Positions 43,435 through 51,922 of a stretch of DNA of 64,000 nt are shown here, piece after piece. The DNA is from Allobosea sp. GTDB taxonomy: Bacteria; Pseudomonadota; Alphaproteobacteria; Rhizobiales; Beijerinckiaceae. The DNA lies in NCBI RefSeq assembly GCF_030695125.1, contig NZ_JAUYTP010000058.1, positions 44,310 to 108,309 on the forward strand, in the 5' to 3' direction. The first letter of the stretch is position 1. Every line of letters begins with the position of its first letter. The translations under genes and the position numbers were made by a program. The notes below the pieces were generated by a model, which did not search any database, was not told the DNA's origin, and saw only the letters and a list, made by a program, of their open reading frames with translations.

Positions 43435-44700
43435 TCAGCGCAGCAGGCCCCAGGCCTTCAGGAAGAAGTCGGGAGCGCCGAAATTGCCCGATTTCAAGGC
43501 AATCACCATCTCCGGACCTTCGGCGACGCGGGTCCAGGGCACGCCGGGGTCAATCTCGGGACCGATCTCGAGCATGCCGATTCCCAGCCCCTGAACGACC
43601 GCGCCGGAGGTTTCGCCGCCCGCGACGAGCAGCCGCGAGACGCCGCCTTTCGCGAGCAGCGCAGCCGTCCGCGCAAAGGCGCTTTCGACCGTCTCGCCGG
43701 CCTTTTCGCGACCCAATTTCTCCTGGATGGCGGCGACTTCCTTGGGATCGTCGCTCGAATAGAGCAGGAAAGGCTTCTCCGGGGACTGCTCCAGCGCCCA
43801 GGCCGCGAGCCCGCCGGCATCCTGCCGGCCCGACACCAGTTCCATCGGATCGACCTTGAGCGACGGGTAGCCGGCCTCGATCGCGGTCGCGATCTGAGCG
43901 CGCGTCGCGGTCGAACAGCTGCCGGATATGATGCCGGCGCGCCCCTCCGGCGCCTTCAGACTGACGGCGGTCTCGCGGGCCGGCAGGAGGCCCGTCTTGC
44001 GGAAGTTCTGCGGCAGCCCCATGGCGATGCCGGAGCCACCCGTCAGCAGAACGTGATCGGCGACAGCCTCGCCCAGCACCATCAGATCGGCATTGGTCAG
44101 GGCATCGGTGACGACATAGACCGCCCCCTCCCCCGTCAGCTTGTCGAAGCGCGCCTTGACCGCATTCGCACCGGCCAAAACGGTTGCGTAGTCGACCAGG
44201 CCGACCGAGGCCTTCGTCTGAGCCCCCATCAGGCGCACGAGACTGGAATCCCGCATCGGCGTCAGCGGGTGGTCCTTCATCGAGCTTTCATGCAGCGGCA
44301 CGGCGCCGACGAAGAGATAGCCCTGGTAGATCGAGCGGCCATTGGCCGGAAAGGCCGGGCAGACGATCGCGACCTGCGCGCCGAGACGCTGCGCCAGCGC
44401 ATCCGCGACCGGGCCGATATTGCCGGCTGCGGTCGAATCGAAGGTCGAGCAGTATTTGAACAGGATCTGCCGCGCACCGGCCGCCAGCAAAGCCTCGCAG
44501 GCGGCCAGCGAATCCGCGACCGCCTCGGCGACGGGGGTGGTGCGTGATTTCAGCGCGACCACGACGGCGTCGGCTTCCGGCAATGCCTGCCCCGCCCGGG
44601 GGGCGCCGATCGTCTGAACCGTGCGCATGCCGCTGCGGTTCAGCATCAGCGCCACATCGGTCGCGCCCGTCATGTCGTCGGCGATCACACCCAATAGCAT
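43435..44700 (-). CDS. Four-carbon acid sugar kinase family (OtnK/DUF1537)
   Basis: Kinase of 421 residues. The N-terminal domain begins LGVIADDMTGATDVALMLNR, the substrate-binding motif, and the C-terminal domain has VAGGETSGAVVQGLGIGM, the ATP-binding end. Known members phosphorylate 3-oxo-tetronate, D-threonate or erythronate. Partner genes of the OtnK pathway (aldolase OtnC, dehydrogenase) are missing here; instead it leads the malonate operon, an odd pairing. AAGGAGG lies eight bases before ATG 44700. Confidence 0.88.
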   Translation of the reverse strand: MLLGVIADDMTGATDVALMLNRSGMRTVQTIGAPRAGQALPEADAVVVALKSRTTPVAEAVADSLAACEALLAAGARQILFKYCSTFDSTAAGNIGPVADALAQRLGAQVAIVCPAFPANGRSIYQGYLFVGAVPLHESSMKDHPLTPMRDSSLVRLMGAQTKASVGLVDYATVLAGANAVKARFDKLTGEGAVYVVTDALTNADLMVLGEAVADHVLLTGGSGIAMGLPQNFRKTGLLPARETAVSLKAPEGRAGIISGSCSTATRAQIATAIEAGYPSLKVDPMELVSGRQDAGGLAAWALEQSPEKPFLLYSSDDPKEVAAIQEKLGREKAGETVESAFARTAALLAKGGVSRLLVAGGETSGAVVQGLGIGMLEIGPEIDPGVPWTRVAEGPEMVIALKSGNFGAPDFFLKAWGLLR

Positions 44701-44826
44701 CTGCGCCCTCCTTTGCGCGCCGTGCGCCGGCGCTTATGCTCGCCTTGTAGCCGGCCGCCGCCCACATGGCGATCACGGCTTTGTGGCTGCGGCCCGCTGT
44801 CGCTGAGAGGACGGCTGGCCGTCAAA

Positions 44827-44947
44827 TTGCATGCATCTGGGCTCCGTAACGGCATGCAGGAGCCTCGGGCTCCTGTCGCAATCCATCATCGACGCCGCTG
44901 CGATTTTGCATCAGGCTGGTACCAAGCGGGACGATCTTGCATGATCG
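44827..44947. promoter_or_regulatory. Divergent control region with three TTGCAT words
   Basis: Between the kinase gene (minus) and the binding-protein gene (plus), TTGCAT occurs at 44827, 44906 and 44937. The first sits in the palindrome TGCATGCA (44828-44835). The third is flanked by CGATC and GATCG arms (44932-44947). Such words resemble GntR-type operators, for example those of malonate regulators. The hairpin at 44857-44875 lies between them. Confidence 0.4.
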
Positions 44948-44975
44948 CGACCGCCATCAAAAAAGGGGAGAACCG

Positions 44976-46481
44976 ATGAAGCTGCTCACCGTCCTGGCCT
45001 CGGCCACCTTCCTGACGCTGACCGCGCTGCCCGCGCTCTCGCAGGCCCCGTCCACCTTGCGCATCGGCCTCCAGGAGGACCCGGACGTGCTCGACCCGCA
45101 CAAGGCGCGCACCTTCGTCGGTCGCATCGTCTTCAAGGGGCTGTGCGACAAGCTCCTCGACATCACCCCCGATCTGAAGATCGTGCCCCGACTGGCAACC
45201 GAGTGGTCCTTCTCGGCCGACGGTCTGACCTTGACGATGAAGCTGCGCAGCGACGCAAAATTCCATGACGGCGAGGCTTTCGACGCCGAGGCCGCCAAGG
45301 CCAATCTCGAGCGCGCCCGCACCCTGCCCGACTCGCTGCGCAAATCCGAACTGGCCTCGGTCGACAGCATCACCGTCGTCGACCCCACCACGATTTCGCT
45401 CAAGCTGAAGCGCCCCGACGCGACGCTGCTGGCCCAGCTCACGGATCGTGCCGGCATGATGCTGGCACCCAAGAGCCTGGCGGGCGATGTCGGCGCCAAG
45501 CCGGTCTGCTCGGGCCCCTACAAGTTCGTCGAGCGCGTGCAGAACGACCGCATCGTGCTGGAACGCTTCAAGGAGCATTGGGAAGCGCAGAACTACCATT
45601 TCGACCGCGTGCTCTACCGCGCGATCCCCGACACCACCGTGCGGCTGGCCAATCTGCGCTCGGGCGAACTCGACATGCTGGAGCGGCTGGCGCCCACCGA
45701 CGTGAAATCGGCCCAGGGCGACAAGGCGCTCAAGGTCGCCAGCGTGGCCAATCTCGGCTACCAGGGCATCACCATCAACACCGGCAACGGCGACGCCGCC
45801 AAGCAGCCGATGGGCATGGACAAGCGCGTGCGGCAGGCGCTCTCGCTCTCGATCGACCGCAAGGTGCTGAGCCAGGTCGTGTTCGAGGGGCTCTATGAGC
45901 CCATGATCCAGCCCTTCAACCCCGGCAATCCGTATGTCAGCGCCCAGTTCCCGGTGCCGGCGCGCGATGTCGCCAAGGCCAAGGCGCTGCTCAAGGAGGC
46001 CGGCCTGACCAAGGTTTCGGTCGAGCTGTTCGTCACCAACAACCCGGTCGACGCCCAGCTCGGCCAGGTCATCCAGGCGATGGCGGCGGAAGCCGGCATC
46101 GACATCCAGATCCGCTCGACGGAGTTCGCCAGCCAGCTGCGCGACCAGCAGCAGGGCAAGTTCCAGATGAGCCGCATCGGCTGGTCCGGCCGCATCGATC
46201 CGGACGGCAACCTGCACCAGTTCGTCACCAGCAAGGGCAACCAGAACGACGGGCGCTATTCCAATGCCGAGGTCGACCGCCTGCTCGACGAGGCGCGCAC
46301 GGTCTACGACGTCGCCGAGCGCAAGAAGCGCTACGACGCCGCGCAGGTCTTCCTGCAGGACGAGCTGCCGATCGTCTATCTTTACAACCAGACGGTCTTC
46401 TTCGCGATGCGCGCCAATCTGAGCGGCTTCGTCATCAGCCCCGACGGCATGATCCGGCTGGCGGGGATCAAGCGGTCTTGA
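44976..46481 (+). CDS. Dpp-type ABC transporter substrate-binding protein 1
   Basis: Periplasmic peptide/opine/nickel-type (SBP_bac_5) binding protein of 501 residues. A Sec signal peptide (LTVLASATFLTLTALPALSQ) precedes PSTLRIGLQEDPDVLDPHKA. GGGGAG lies six bases before ATG 44976, which fixes the start. Downstream are two permeases and a gamma-glutamyltransferase, so gamma-glutamyl peptides or glutathione are reasonable ligands; this is inference. A family A repeat separates it from the permeases. Confidence 0.93.
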   Translation: MKLLTVLASATFLTLTALPALSQAPSTLRIGLQEDPDVLDPHKARTFVGRIVFKGLCDKLLDITPDLKIVPRLATEWSFSADGLTLTMKLRSDAKFHDGEAFDAEAAKANLERARTLPDSLRKSELASVDSITVVDPTTISLKLKRPDATLLAQLTDRAGMMLAPKSLAGDVGAKPVCSGPYKFVERVQNDRIVLERFKEHWEAQNYHFDRVLYRAIPDTTVRLANLRSGELDMLERLAPTDVKSAQGDKALKVASVANLGYQGITINTGNGDAAKQPMGMDKRVRQALSLSIDRKVLSQVVFEGLYEPMIQPFNPGNPYVSAQFPVPARDVAKAKALLKEAGLTKVSVELFVTNNPVDAQLGQVIQAMAAEAGIDIQIRSTEFASQLRDQQQGKFQMSRIGWSGRIDPDGNLHQFVTSKGNQNDGRYSNAEVDRLLDEARTVYDVAERKKRYDAAQVFLQDELPIVYLYNQTVFFAMRANLSGFVISPDGMIRLAGIKRS

Positions 46482-46510
46482 GATCGTCTGTGCCCATGAT
46501 CTCACCAACG

Positions 46511-46655
46511 CCGTCATCCTGGGCGACCGAAGGTCGTCCCGGGATCCATTGCAGGGCACCGACCGAGCGCGATGATGGATCCCGGAGCTGCGCCGCGGAG
46601 CCTGTCCTTGGGCCGGCCAAAGGCCGGACCCGAGGGCGGCTTGTCCAGGATGACG
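46511..46655. repeat. Intergenic palindromic repeat, family A
   Basis: Ends CCGTCATCCTGGGCGACC and GTCCAGGATGACG. Positions 46597-46636 equal 275-314. Inside an operon, between binding-protein and permease genes. Confidence 0.87.
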
Positions 46656-46674
46656 AAGTGGTTCCGGGCAAGCC

Positions 46675-47619
46675 ATGCTCGCGCTGATCGGCCGCCGCCT
46701 TCTGATCGCGCTGCCGACGCTGTTTCTGGTGTCGCTGTTCGTGTTCGCCCTGCAGCGCGCGCTGCCGGGCGATCCGTTCCTCGTCATCGCCGGGGAGGAG
46801 CGCGACCCGGAGGTGATCGCGCGCCTGCGCGCGATCTACCGCATGGACGATCCCGTCGTCGTCCAGTTCTTCGCCTGGCTCGGCCAAGTGGTGCAGGGCG
46901 ATTTCGGCCGTTCGCTGCGCACCGGCGAACCCGTCCTGGGGCTGATCCTGCAGAAGCTGCCGGTGACCCTGCAGCTCGCCATCGCCTCGATGATCGTCGC
47001 GATCGGCATCGGCATTCCCGCCGGGATCCTTGCGGCAAGGCGCAAGGACACGGCCGTCGATTATTCCGTCAGCGCGCTCGCCCTGTCGGGCCTGTCGATC
47101 CCTAATTTCTGGCTGGGGATCATGCTGATCCTGGTGGTCTCGGTCGAGCTGCAATGGCTGCCGGCCTCGGGCTACGAGCCGTTCTTCAGCGACCCGATCG
47201 GCGCGATCGAGCGGCTGATCATGCCGGCCTTCGTGCTCGGCTCGGGGCTTGCCGCCTTCCTGATGCGCCACACGCGATCCGCGATGCTCGAGGTGCTGCG
47301 CTCCGACTATGTCCGCACCGCCCGCGCCAAGGGCCTCGACGAGGACGCGGTCGTCAACCGGCATGCGCTGCGCAACGCGCTGGTGCCGATCATCACGCTG
47401 ACGACGATCCTGTTCGGCGAATTGCTGGCGGGCGCGGTCCTTACCGAACAGGTCTTCACCATACCCGGCTTCGGCAAGCTGATCGTCGATGCCGTGTTCA
47501 ACCGCGATTATGGCGTCGTTCAAGGCGTCGTCCTGTGTACGGCGATCGGCTTCATCCTGATGAACCTGCTCGCGGACGTGCTCTACATCCTGGTCAATCC
47601 GCGGCTGAGGGAACAGTGA
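46675..47619 (+). CDS. DppB-type ABC transporter permease 1
   Basis: Inner-membrane permease of 314 residues with six helices. ALPGDPFLVIAGEERDPEV after the first helix and the EAA loop RTARAKGLDEDAVVNRHALR are standard for DppB/OppB. The C-terminus DVLYILVNPRLRE is also typical. Its stop overlaps the DppC-type start (TGATG). No strong ribosome-binding site precedes the ATG. Confidence 0.94.
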   Translation: MLALIGRRLLIALPTLFLVSLFVFALQRALPGDPFLVIAGEERDPEVIARLRAIYRMDDPVVVQFFAWLGQVVQGDFGRSLRTGEPVLGLILQKLPVTLQLAIASMIVAIGIGIPAGILAARRKDTAVDYSVSALALSGLSIPNFWLGIMLILVVSVELQWLPASGYEPFFSDPIGAIERLIMPAFVLGSGLAAFLMRHTRSAMLEVLRSDYVRTARAKGLDEDAVVNRHALRNALVPIITLTTILFGELLAGAVLTEQVFTIPGFGKLIVDAVFNRDYGVVQGVVLCTAIGFILMNLLADVLYILVNPRLREQ

Positions 47620-48503
47620 TGACCGCGACCGCAACAGCGGCCCCACCCGCCCCGGCAGAGCCCTCCTTCCGCCCCCGGCCCAGCGTGCTGGCGAGGCTGG
47701 CGCGCAATCGCTCGGCCCTGATCGGCGGCGCGATCGTGCTGGCCTTCGTGCTGATGGCGGTGCTGGCGCCGCTGCTGCCGCTGGCCGACCCGCTGAAGTC
47801 GAACTTCCTGGCCATCCGCAAGCCGCCCTCGGAGCTCTACTGGTTCGGAACCGACGAGCTCGGGCGCGACCTGGTCTCGCGGCTGTTCTACGGCGCGCAG
47901 GCCTCGCTCCTGGCGGGCATCATGTCGGTCATGATCGCGCTCGCCATCGGCATCCCGTTCGGGCTGCTGGCGGGGTGGTATGGCGGCTGGGTCGATGCGG
48001 GTATCTCGCGGGTCACCGAGGCGATGCTGGCCTGCCCCTTCCTGATCCTGGCGATCGCGTTCGCGGCCGTGCTCGGCCCGTCCCTGACCAATGCGATGAT
48101 CGCGATCGGGCTCTCGGCGGTGCCGGTCTTCGTGCGGCTGGTGCGGGCGCAGGTGATGAGCGTCAAGGCGGAGGATTTCGTCGAAGGCGCCCGGGCCGTC
48201 GGGGCGCGCGACCTGCGCATCGTGGTCCGCCACATCCTGCCCAACATCCTGTCGCCGGTGGTCGTGCAATCGACCCTGTTCATGGCGCAGGCTATCATCC
48301 TCGAGGCGGCCTTGTCCTTCCTCGGGCTGGGCCAGCAGCCGCCCGCCCCGTCCTGGGGCCAGATGCTCAACGTCGCCAAGAACTTCATGGAGCAGGCGCC
48401 GTGGATGTCTGTCGCGCCCGGCATCTGCATCTTCCTCGCCGTGCTGGGCTTCAACCTGCTCGGCGATGGCTTACGCGACGTCCTCGACCCAAAAGAAAAC
48501 TGA
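47619..48503 (+). CDS. DppC-type ABC transporter permease 1
   Basis: Partner permease of 294 residues, six helices. Its N-terminal 25 residues are Ala/Pro-rich. FGTDELGRDLVSRLFYGAQ and the EAA loop GARAVGARDLRIVVRHILPN are clear. It ends LLGDGLRDVLDPKEN, as DppC proteins do. No DppD or DppF gene follows; the next gene encodes a gamma-glutamyltransferase. ATPases would have to come from elsewhere in the genome. Confidence 0.94.
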   Translation: MTATATAAPPAPAEPSFRPRPSVLARLARNRSALIGGAIVLAFVLMAVLAPLLPLADPLKSNFLAIRKPPSELYWFGTDELGRDLVSRLFYGAQASLLAGIMSVMIALAIGIPFGLLAGWYGGWVDAGISRVTEAMLACPFLILAIAFAAVLGPSLTNAMIAIGLSAVPVFVRLVRAQVMSVKAEDFVEGARAVGARDLRIVVRHILPNILSPVVVQSTLFMAQAIILEAALSFLGLGQQPPAPSWGQMLNVAKNFMEQAPWMSVAPGICIFLAVLGFNLLGDGLRDVLDPKEN

Positions 48504-48518
48504 GCCCAGGGACCACCC

Positions 48519-50318
48519 ATGTTCACCACCCGCCCGGAAATCCTCGGCACCTTCGGTGTCTGCACCTCGACGCATTGGCTCGCCACGGCGACGGGCATGG
48601 CGATGCTGGAAAAGGGCGGCAACGCCTTCGACGCCTGCGCGGCGGCCGCCTTCGTGCTCCAGGTCGTCGAGCCCCATCTCGTCGGGCCGGCTGGCGAAAT
48701 GCCGGCGGTGTTCTATTCGGCCAAGACGAAGAAGGTCGAGGTCATCTGCGGGCAGGGCAATGCGCCCCAGGCGGCCACCATCGAGGCCTTCAAGGCGCTC
48801 GGTCTCGACCTCGTGCCGGGCTCGGGCCTGCTCGCAGCCGTCGTGCCCGGCGCCTTCGGCGGCTGGATGACGCTGCTGCGCGACCACGGGCTTTTGTCCC
48901 TGCGCGAGGTGCTGGAGCCCGCGATCGGTTATTTCGAGAACGGCCACCCGATGCTGCCGCGCGTCTCGGACACGATCGCCGGGCTCACCGACCTGTTCAC
49001 CAATGACTGGCCGACCTCGGGCGCGGTCTATCTGCCCGGCGGGCAGGTGCCCAAGGCCAAGGCGCTGTTCCGGAACCAGGGCGCCGCGGACACCTACAAG
49101 CGCATCCTGAGCGAGGCGGAGGCCGCCGGCGGCAGCCGCGAGAAGCAGATCCAGGCGGCCTACGATGCCTGGTACAAGGGCTTCGTCGCCGAGGCGATGG
49201 ACGCCTTCTGCCGCACGACCGAGGCGCTCGATTCCTCCGGTCGCCGCCACAAGGGCCTGCTGACCGCCGACGACATGGCGCGCTGGCAGCCGACCTACGA
49301 GACGCCGGCGAGTGTGACCTATCATGGCTGGGAGGTCTTCAAGATCGGTCCCTGGGGCCAGGGCCCGGTCTTCCTGCAGACGCTGAAGATCCTCGAAGGC
49401 CTCGACATCGCCGGAATGGGGCCCGACAGCGCCGCCTTCGTCCACCATGTCGCCGAGGCGATGAAGCTCGCCTTCGCCGATCGCGAGGCCTATTACGGCG
49501 ACCCCGACTTCGTGAAGGTCCCGCTGGCGACGCTGCTGTCGGAGGATTATGCCCGCGGCCGCCGCAACCTGATCACCGACACCGCCTCGCAGGAACTGCG
49601 GCCGGGCATGGTCGCCGGCTTCGAGGCGCAGGTCGCGCGTGCCATGGCGAGCGTGCGTTATGCCGGCCAGGCCGGCAAGAGCGACGCGACGGTCGGCGAG
49701 CCGACCACCGCCTCGATGGTCGCCGCCGGCCGACGCGGCGACACCGTCCATATCGACGTCATCGACAAATGGGGCAACATGATCGCGGCGACGCCCTCGG
49801 GCGGCTGGTTCCAGTCCTCGCCGGTGATCCCCGCGCTCGGCTTTCCGCTCAACGCGCGCGCGCAGGCCTTCTTCCTGGAACAGGGGCTGCCCTCCTCGCT
49901 CGCCCCGCTGAAGCGGCCGCGCACGACGCTGACCCCCTCGCTGGCCTTCGAGAACGGCGAGCCACGCCTCGTCTTCGGCACGCCGGGCGGCGACCAGCAG
50001 GAGCAGTGGCAGCTCGGCCTGTTCCTGCGCCGCGTCCATCACGGGCTCAACCTGCAGGAGGCGATCGACCTGCCGCTGTTCCACACCCAGCACTTCCCCT
50101 CGACCTTCTATCCGCGCGAGGCGAATCTCGGGCATCTGGCGGTGGAGGAGAGCATTGGCGAAAGCGTGCTCGCCGACCTCGTCCGCCGCGGCCACAAGCT
50201 CGAGCGGTCGCCGGCCTGGACGATCGGGCGGCTGACGGCGGCCGAGAAGGGTGCAGACGGCCTCTTGCGCGCCGCCGCGACGCCGCGTCTGATGCAGGCC
50301 TACGCGGCCGGCCGCTGA
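48519..50318 (+). CDS. Gamma-glutamyltransferase family protein
   Basis: Ntn-hydrolase precursor of 599 residues, expected to cleave itself into two chains. The likely nucleophile Thr is in GRRGDTVHIDVIDKWGNMI, in place of the TTH motif of E. coli GGT. GGNAFDACAAAAFVLQVVEP is the family start. No signal peptide is seen, so it is probably cytoplasmic, unlike classical GGT. It likely cleaves a gamma-glutamyl or related amide brought in by the transporter encoded just before it. Its start is 15 bp after the permease stop. Confidence 0.9.
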   Translation: MFTTRPEILGTFGVCTSTHWLATATGMAMLEKGGNAFDACAAAAFVLQVVEPHLVGPAGEMPAVFYSAKTKKVEVICGQGNAPQAATIEAFKALGLDLVPGSGLLAAVVPGAFGGWMTLLRDHGLLSLREVLEPAIGYFENGHPMLPRVSDTIAGLTDLFTNDWPTSGAVYLPGGQVPKAKALFRNQGAADTYKRILSEAEAAGGSREKQIQAAYDAWYKGFVAEAMDAFCRTTEALDSSGRRHKGLLTADDMARWQPTYETPASVTYHGWEVFKIGPWGQGPVFLQTLKILEGLDIAGMGPDSAAFVHHVAEAMKLAFADREAYYGDPDFVKVPLATLLSEDYARGRRNLITDTASQELRPGMVAGFEAQVARAMASVRYAGQAGKSDATVGEPTTASMVAAGRRGDTVHIDVIDKWGNMIAATPSGGWFQSSPVIPALGFPLNARAQAFFLEQGLPSSLAPLKRPRTTLTPSLAFENGEPRLVFGTPGGDQQEQWQLGLFLRRVHHGLNLQEAIDLPLFHTQHFPSTFYPREANLGHLAVEESIGESVLADLVRRGHKLERSPAWTIGRLTAAEKGADGLLRAAATPRLMQAYAAGR

Positions 50319-50340
50319 GCGACCGGCGGTTCACCTCAAG

Positions 50341-50451
50341 CCCTCATCCCGAGGAGCCGCGAAGCGGCGTCTCGAAGGATGCTCCCGGAGGCTCCGGATC
50401 GCTCTTGAGCATCCTTCGCGACGCGCCTTCCGGCGCTCCTCAGGATGAGGC
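50341..50451. repeat. Intergenic palindromic repeat, family E
   Basis: Ends CCTCATCCCGAGGAGC and GCTCCTCAGGATGAGG are inverted. Inner arms GAAGGATGCTC and GAGCATCCTTC pair. Differs from the other families but shares a TCAT/ATGA end pattern. Confidence 0.85.
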
Positions 50452-50484
50452 CGAGGTCAACCTCTTCGATTGGAAGGATACCGC

Positions 50485-51213
50485 ATGACCTGGTCCATCG
50501 TCGCACGCGACGCCGCCACCGGCGCTTATGGCGTCGCCGTCTCGACCTGCGCCTTCGCGGTCGGCTCGCGCGTGCCCTATGGCGGCGGGCGCATCGGGGC
50601 GATCGCGACCCAGGCCTTCGTCAATCCGCTCTACGGCGTCGACGGCTTGCGGCTGCTGCAGGAGGGGCGCTCGGCGGTCGAGATCATCGCGACATTGATC
50701 GCCGCCGATGAGGGCCGCGCCCACCGCCAGCTTCACCTGATCGACCGCGAGGGCAAGATCGCGGCCCATACGGGCGCGGCCTGCATCGACTGGTGCGGGG
50801 CGGTCGACGGGCCGCAGGTCTCGGTCGCCGGCAACATGCTGAGCGGCCCCGAAGTGATCCAGCAGACGCTCAAGGCCTATATCGCATCCTCAGCGCTCGA
50901 TTTCGACGAGCGGCTGCTGGTCGCGCTCGAGGCTGGCGAAAAGGCGGGCGGCGACAAGCGCGGCCGGCAATCGGCCGCGATCCGGATCTGGTCGGGCGAG
51001 CCGGTGCCGAGCTTCGACATCCGCGTCGACGACCATGCCGACCCGCTGGCGGAGCTGCGCCGGCTCTGGCGGATCGCGCATCAGCGCTATGTCCCGTTCC
51101 AGCAGGCTTCGCCCTCGCGCTCGCGCCCGGCCGGCGTCACCGACCGCGACGAACTCGACCGGCTCTGCACGACTTATGCGCAGGCGTGGAATGCGCGGCA
51201 TCCGGAGGCGTGA
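50485..51213 (+). CDS. DUF1028 family protein
   Basis: A 242-residue protein of the DUF1028 family, distantly Ntn-hydrolase-like. It begins MTWSIVARDAATGAYGVAVS and has GAIATQAFVNPLYGVDGLRL and SVAGNMLSG, all conserved. The biochemical role is unknown. It follows the gamma-glutamyltransferase, which suggests joint action on imported peptides or amides. ATG 50485 follows GGAAGGA by five bases. Confidence 0.88.
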   Translation: MTWSIVARDAATGAYGVAVSTCAFAVGSRVPYGGGRIGAIATQAFVNPLYGVDGLRLLQEGRSAVEIIATLIAADEGRAHRQLHLIDREGKIAAHTGAACIDWCGAVDGPQVSVAGNMLSGPEVIQQTLKAYIASSALDFDERLLVALEAGEKAGGDKRGRQSAAIRIWSGEPVPSFDIRVDDHADPLAELRRLWRIAHQRYVPFQQASPSRSRPAGVTDRDELDRLCTTYAQAWNARHPEA

Positions 51214-51296
51214 CCGGCCAAACGCATTCTCGGCGCGGTGGACGCATGATAGGCTGACCTGTCGTCACCCTGTCATGTCGACGAGCGGGAAATGCA

Positions 51297-51911
51297 ATGG
51301 CCGATCCGAACATCGAAGCCCTTCAGCAACGCGTCGCCACGCTCGAGGCGCAGGTTGCAACCCTGATGCAAGCGATTTCGGCGGATCGCGGCGGCAATGT
51401 CGTCATCAGAGCGCAAAATTCGTTAACGCTTAATGGCGGAACGAACATCGTGCTGAACGCAGGCTACGCGATGACGATGACCGCTGGCTTCGATTTGACG
51501 ATGACAGGCCAACACGATCTGAAATTAACCGCGGGCAATTGTGCCACCATGGTCGTCGGCAATCGCCTGCGCGTCCGTAGCCACGAGGCCTCGTTCGAAA
51601 CAACGGGCAGCTTCAGCGTCAGCGCAGCAGTGGGCTGCGATATCAACAGCAGACAGAACCTCGCCATCACCGCAGGCAAGGAGATGGCGATGAGCGCCGG
51701 AGCGGGCATGACCGTCAGCGTCGGCAAGACGCTGGCGATCACGGCCGCCGACAGCGCCGCGATGGCCACGGGCGGTGCCTCGCTCGCGATGAAGAAGGAC
51801 GGCTCCGTCGATCTTCGCGGCCGCGACGTCAGCATCATCGCGAGCGGCAAGATCAACGCCAAGGCCTCGTCCGACGTGGTGATGCGGGGCTCGAAGATCC
51901 GGCAGAACTGA
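51297..51911 (+). CDS. Stand-alone gp5/VgrG-like beta-helix protein
   Basis: A 204-residue protein. Residues 5-27 form a heptad coiled coil (IEALQQRVATLEAQVATL). Residues 41-200 are 20 consecutive octads such as YAMTMTAG, HDLKLTAG and NLAITAGK, the pattern of the trimeric beta-helix at the tip of T4 gp5 and the end of VgrG. The tail DVVMRGSKIRQN matches VgrG C-termini. The N-terminal domains of VgrG are absent, and there are no T6SS or phage genes nearby. The N-terminal coding part is richer in A and T than its neighbours, which may indicate transfer. No catalytic motif is seen. Confidence 0.75.
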   Translation: MADPNIEALQQRVATLEAQVATLMQAISADRGGNVVIRAQNSLTLNGGTNIVLNAGYAMTMTAGFDLTMTGQHDLKLTAGNCATMVVGNRLRVRSHEASFETTGSFSVSAAVGCDINSRQNLAITAGKEMAMSAGAGMTVSVGKTLAITAADSAAMATGGASLAMKKDGSVDLRGRDVSIIASGKINAKASSDVVMRGSKIRQN

Positions 51912-51922
51912 GGACGGGCGCC

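Noticed and set aside
44937..44975. Upstream start of the first Dpp-type binding protein
   Set aside because: The extension is charged and would bury the signal peptide; GGGGAG before ATG 44976 is decisive.
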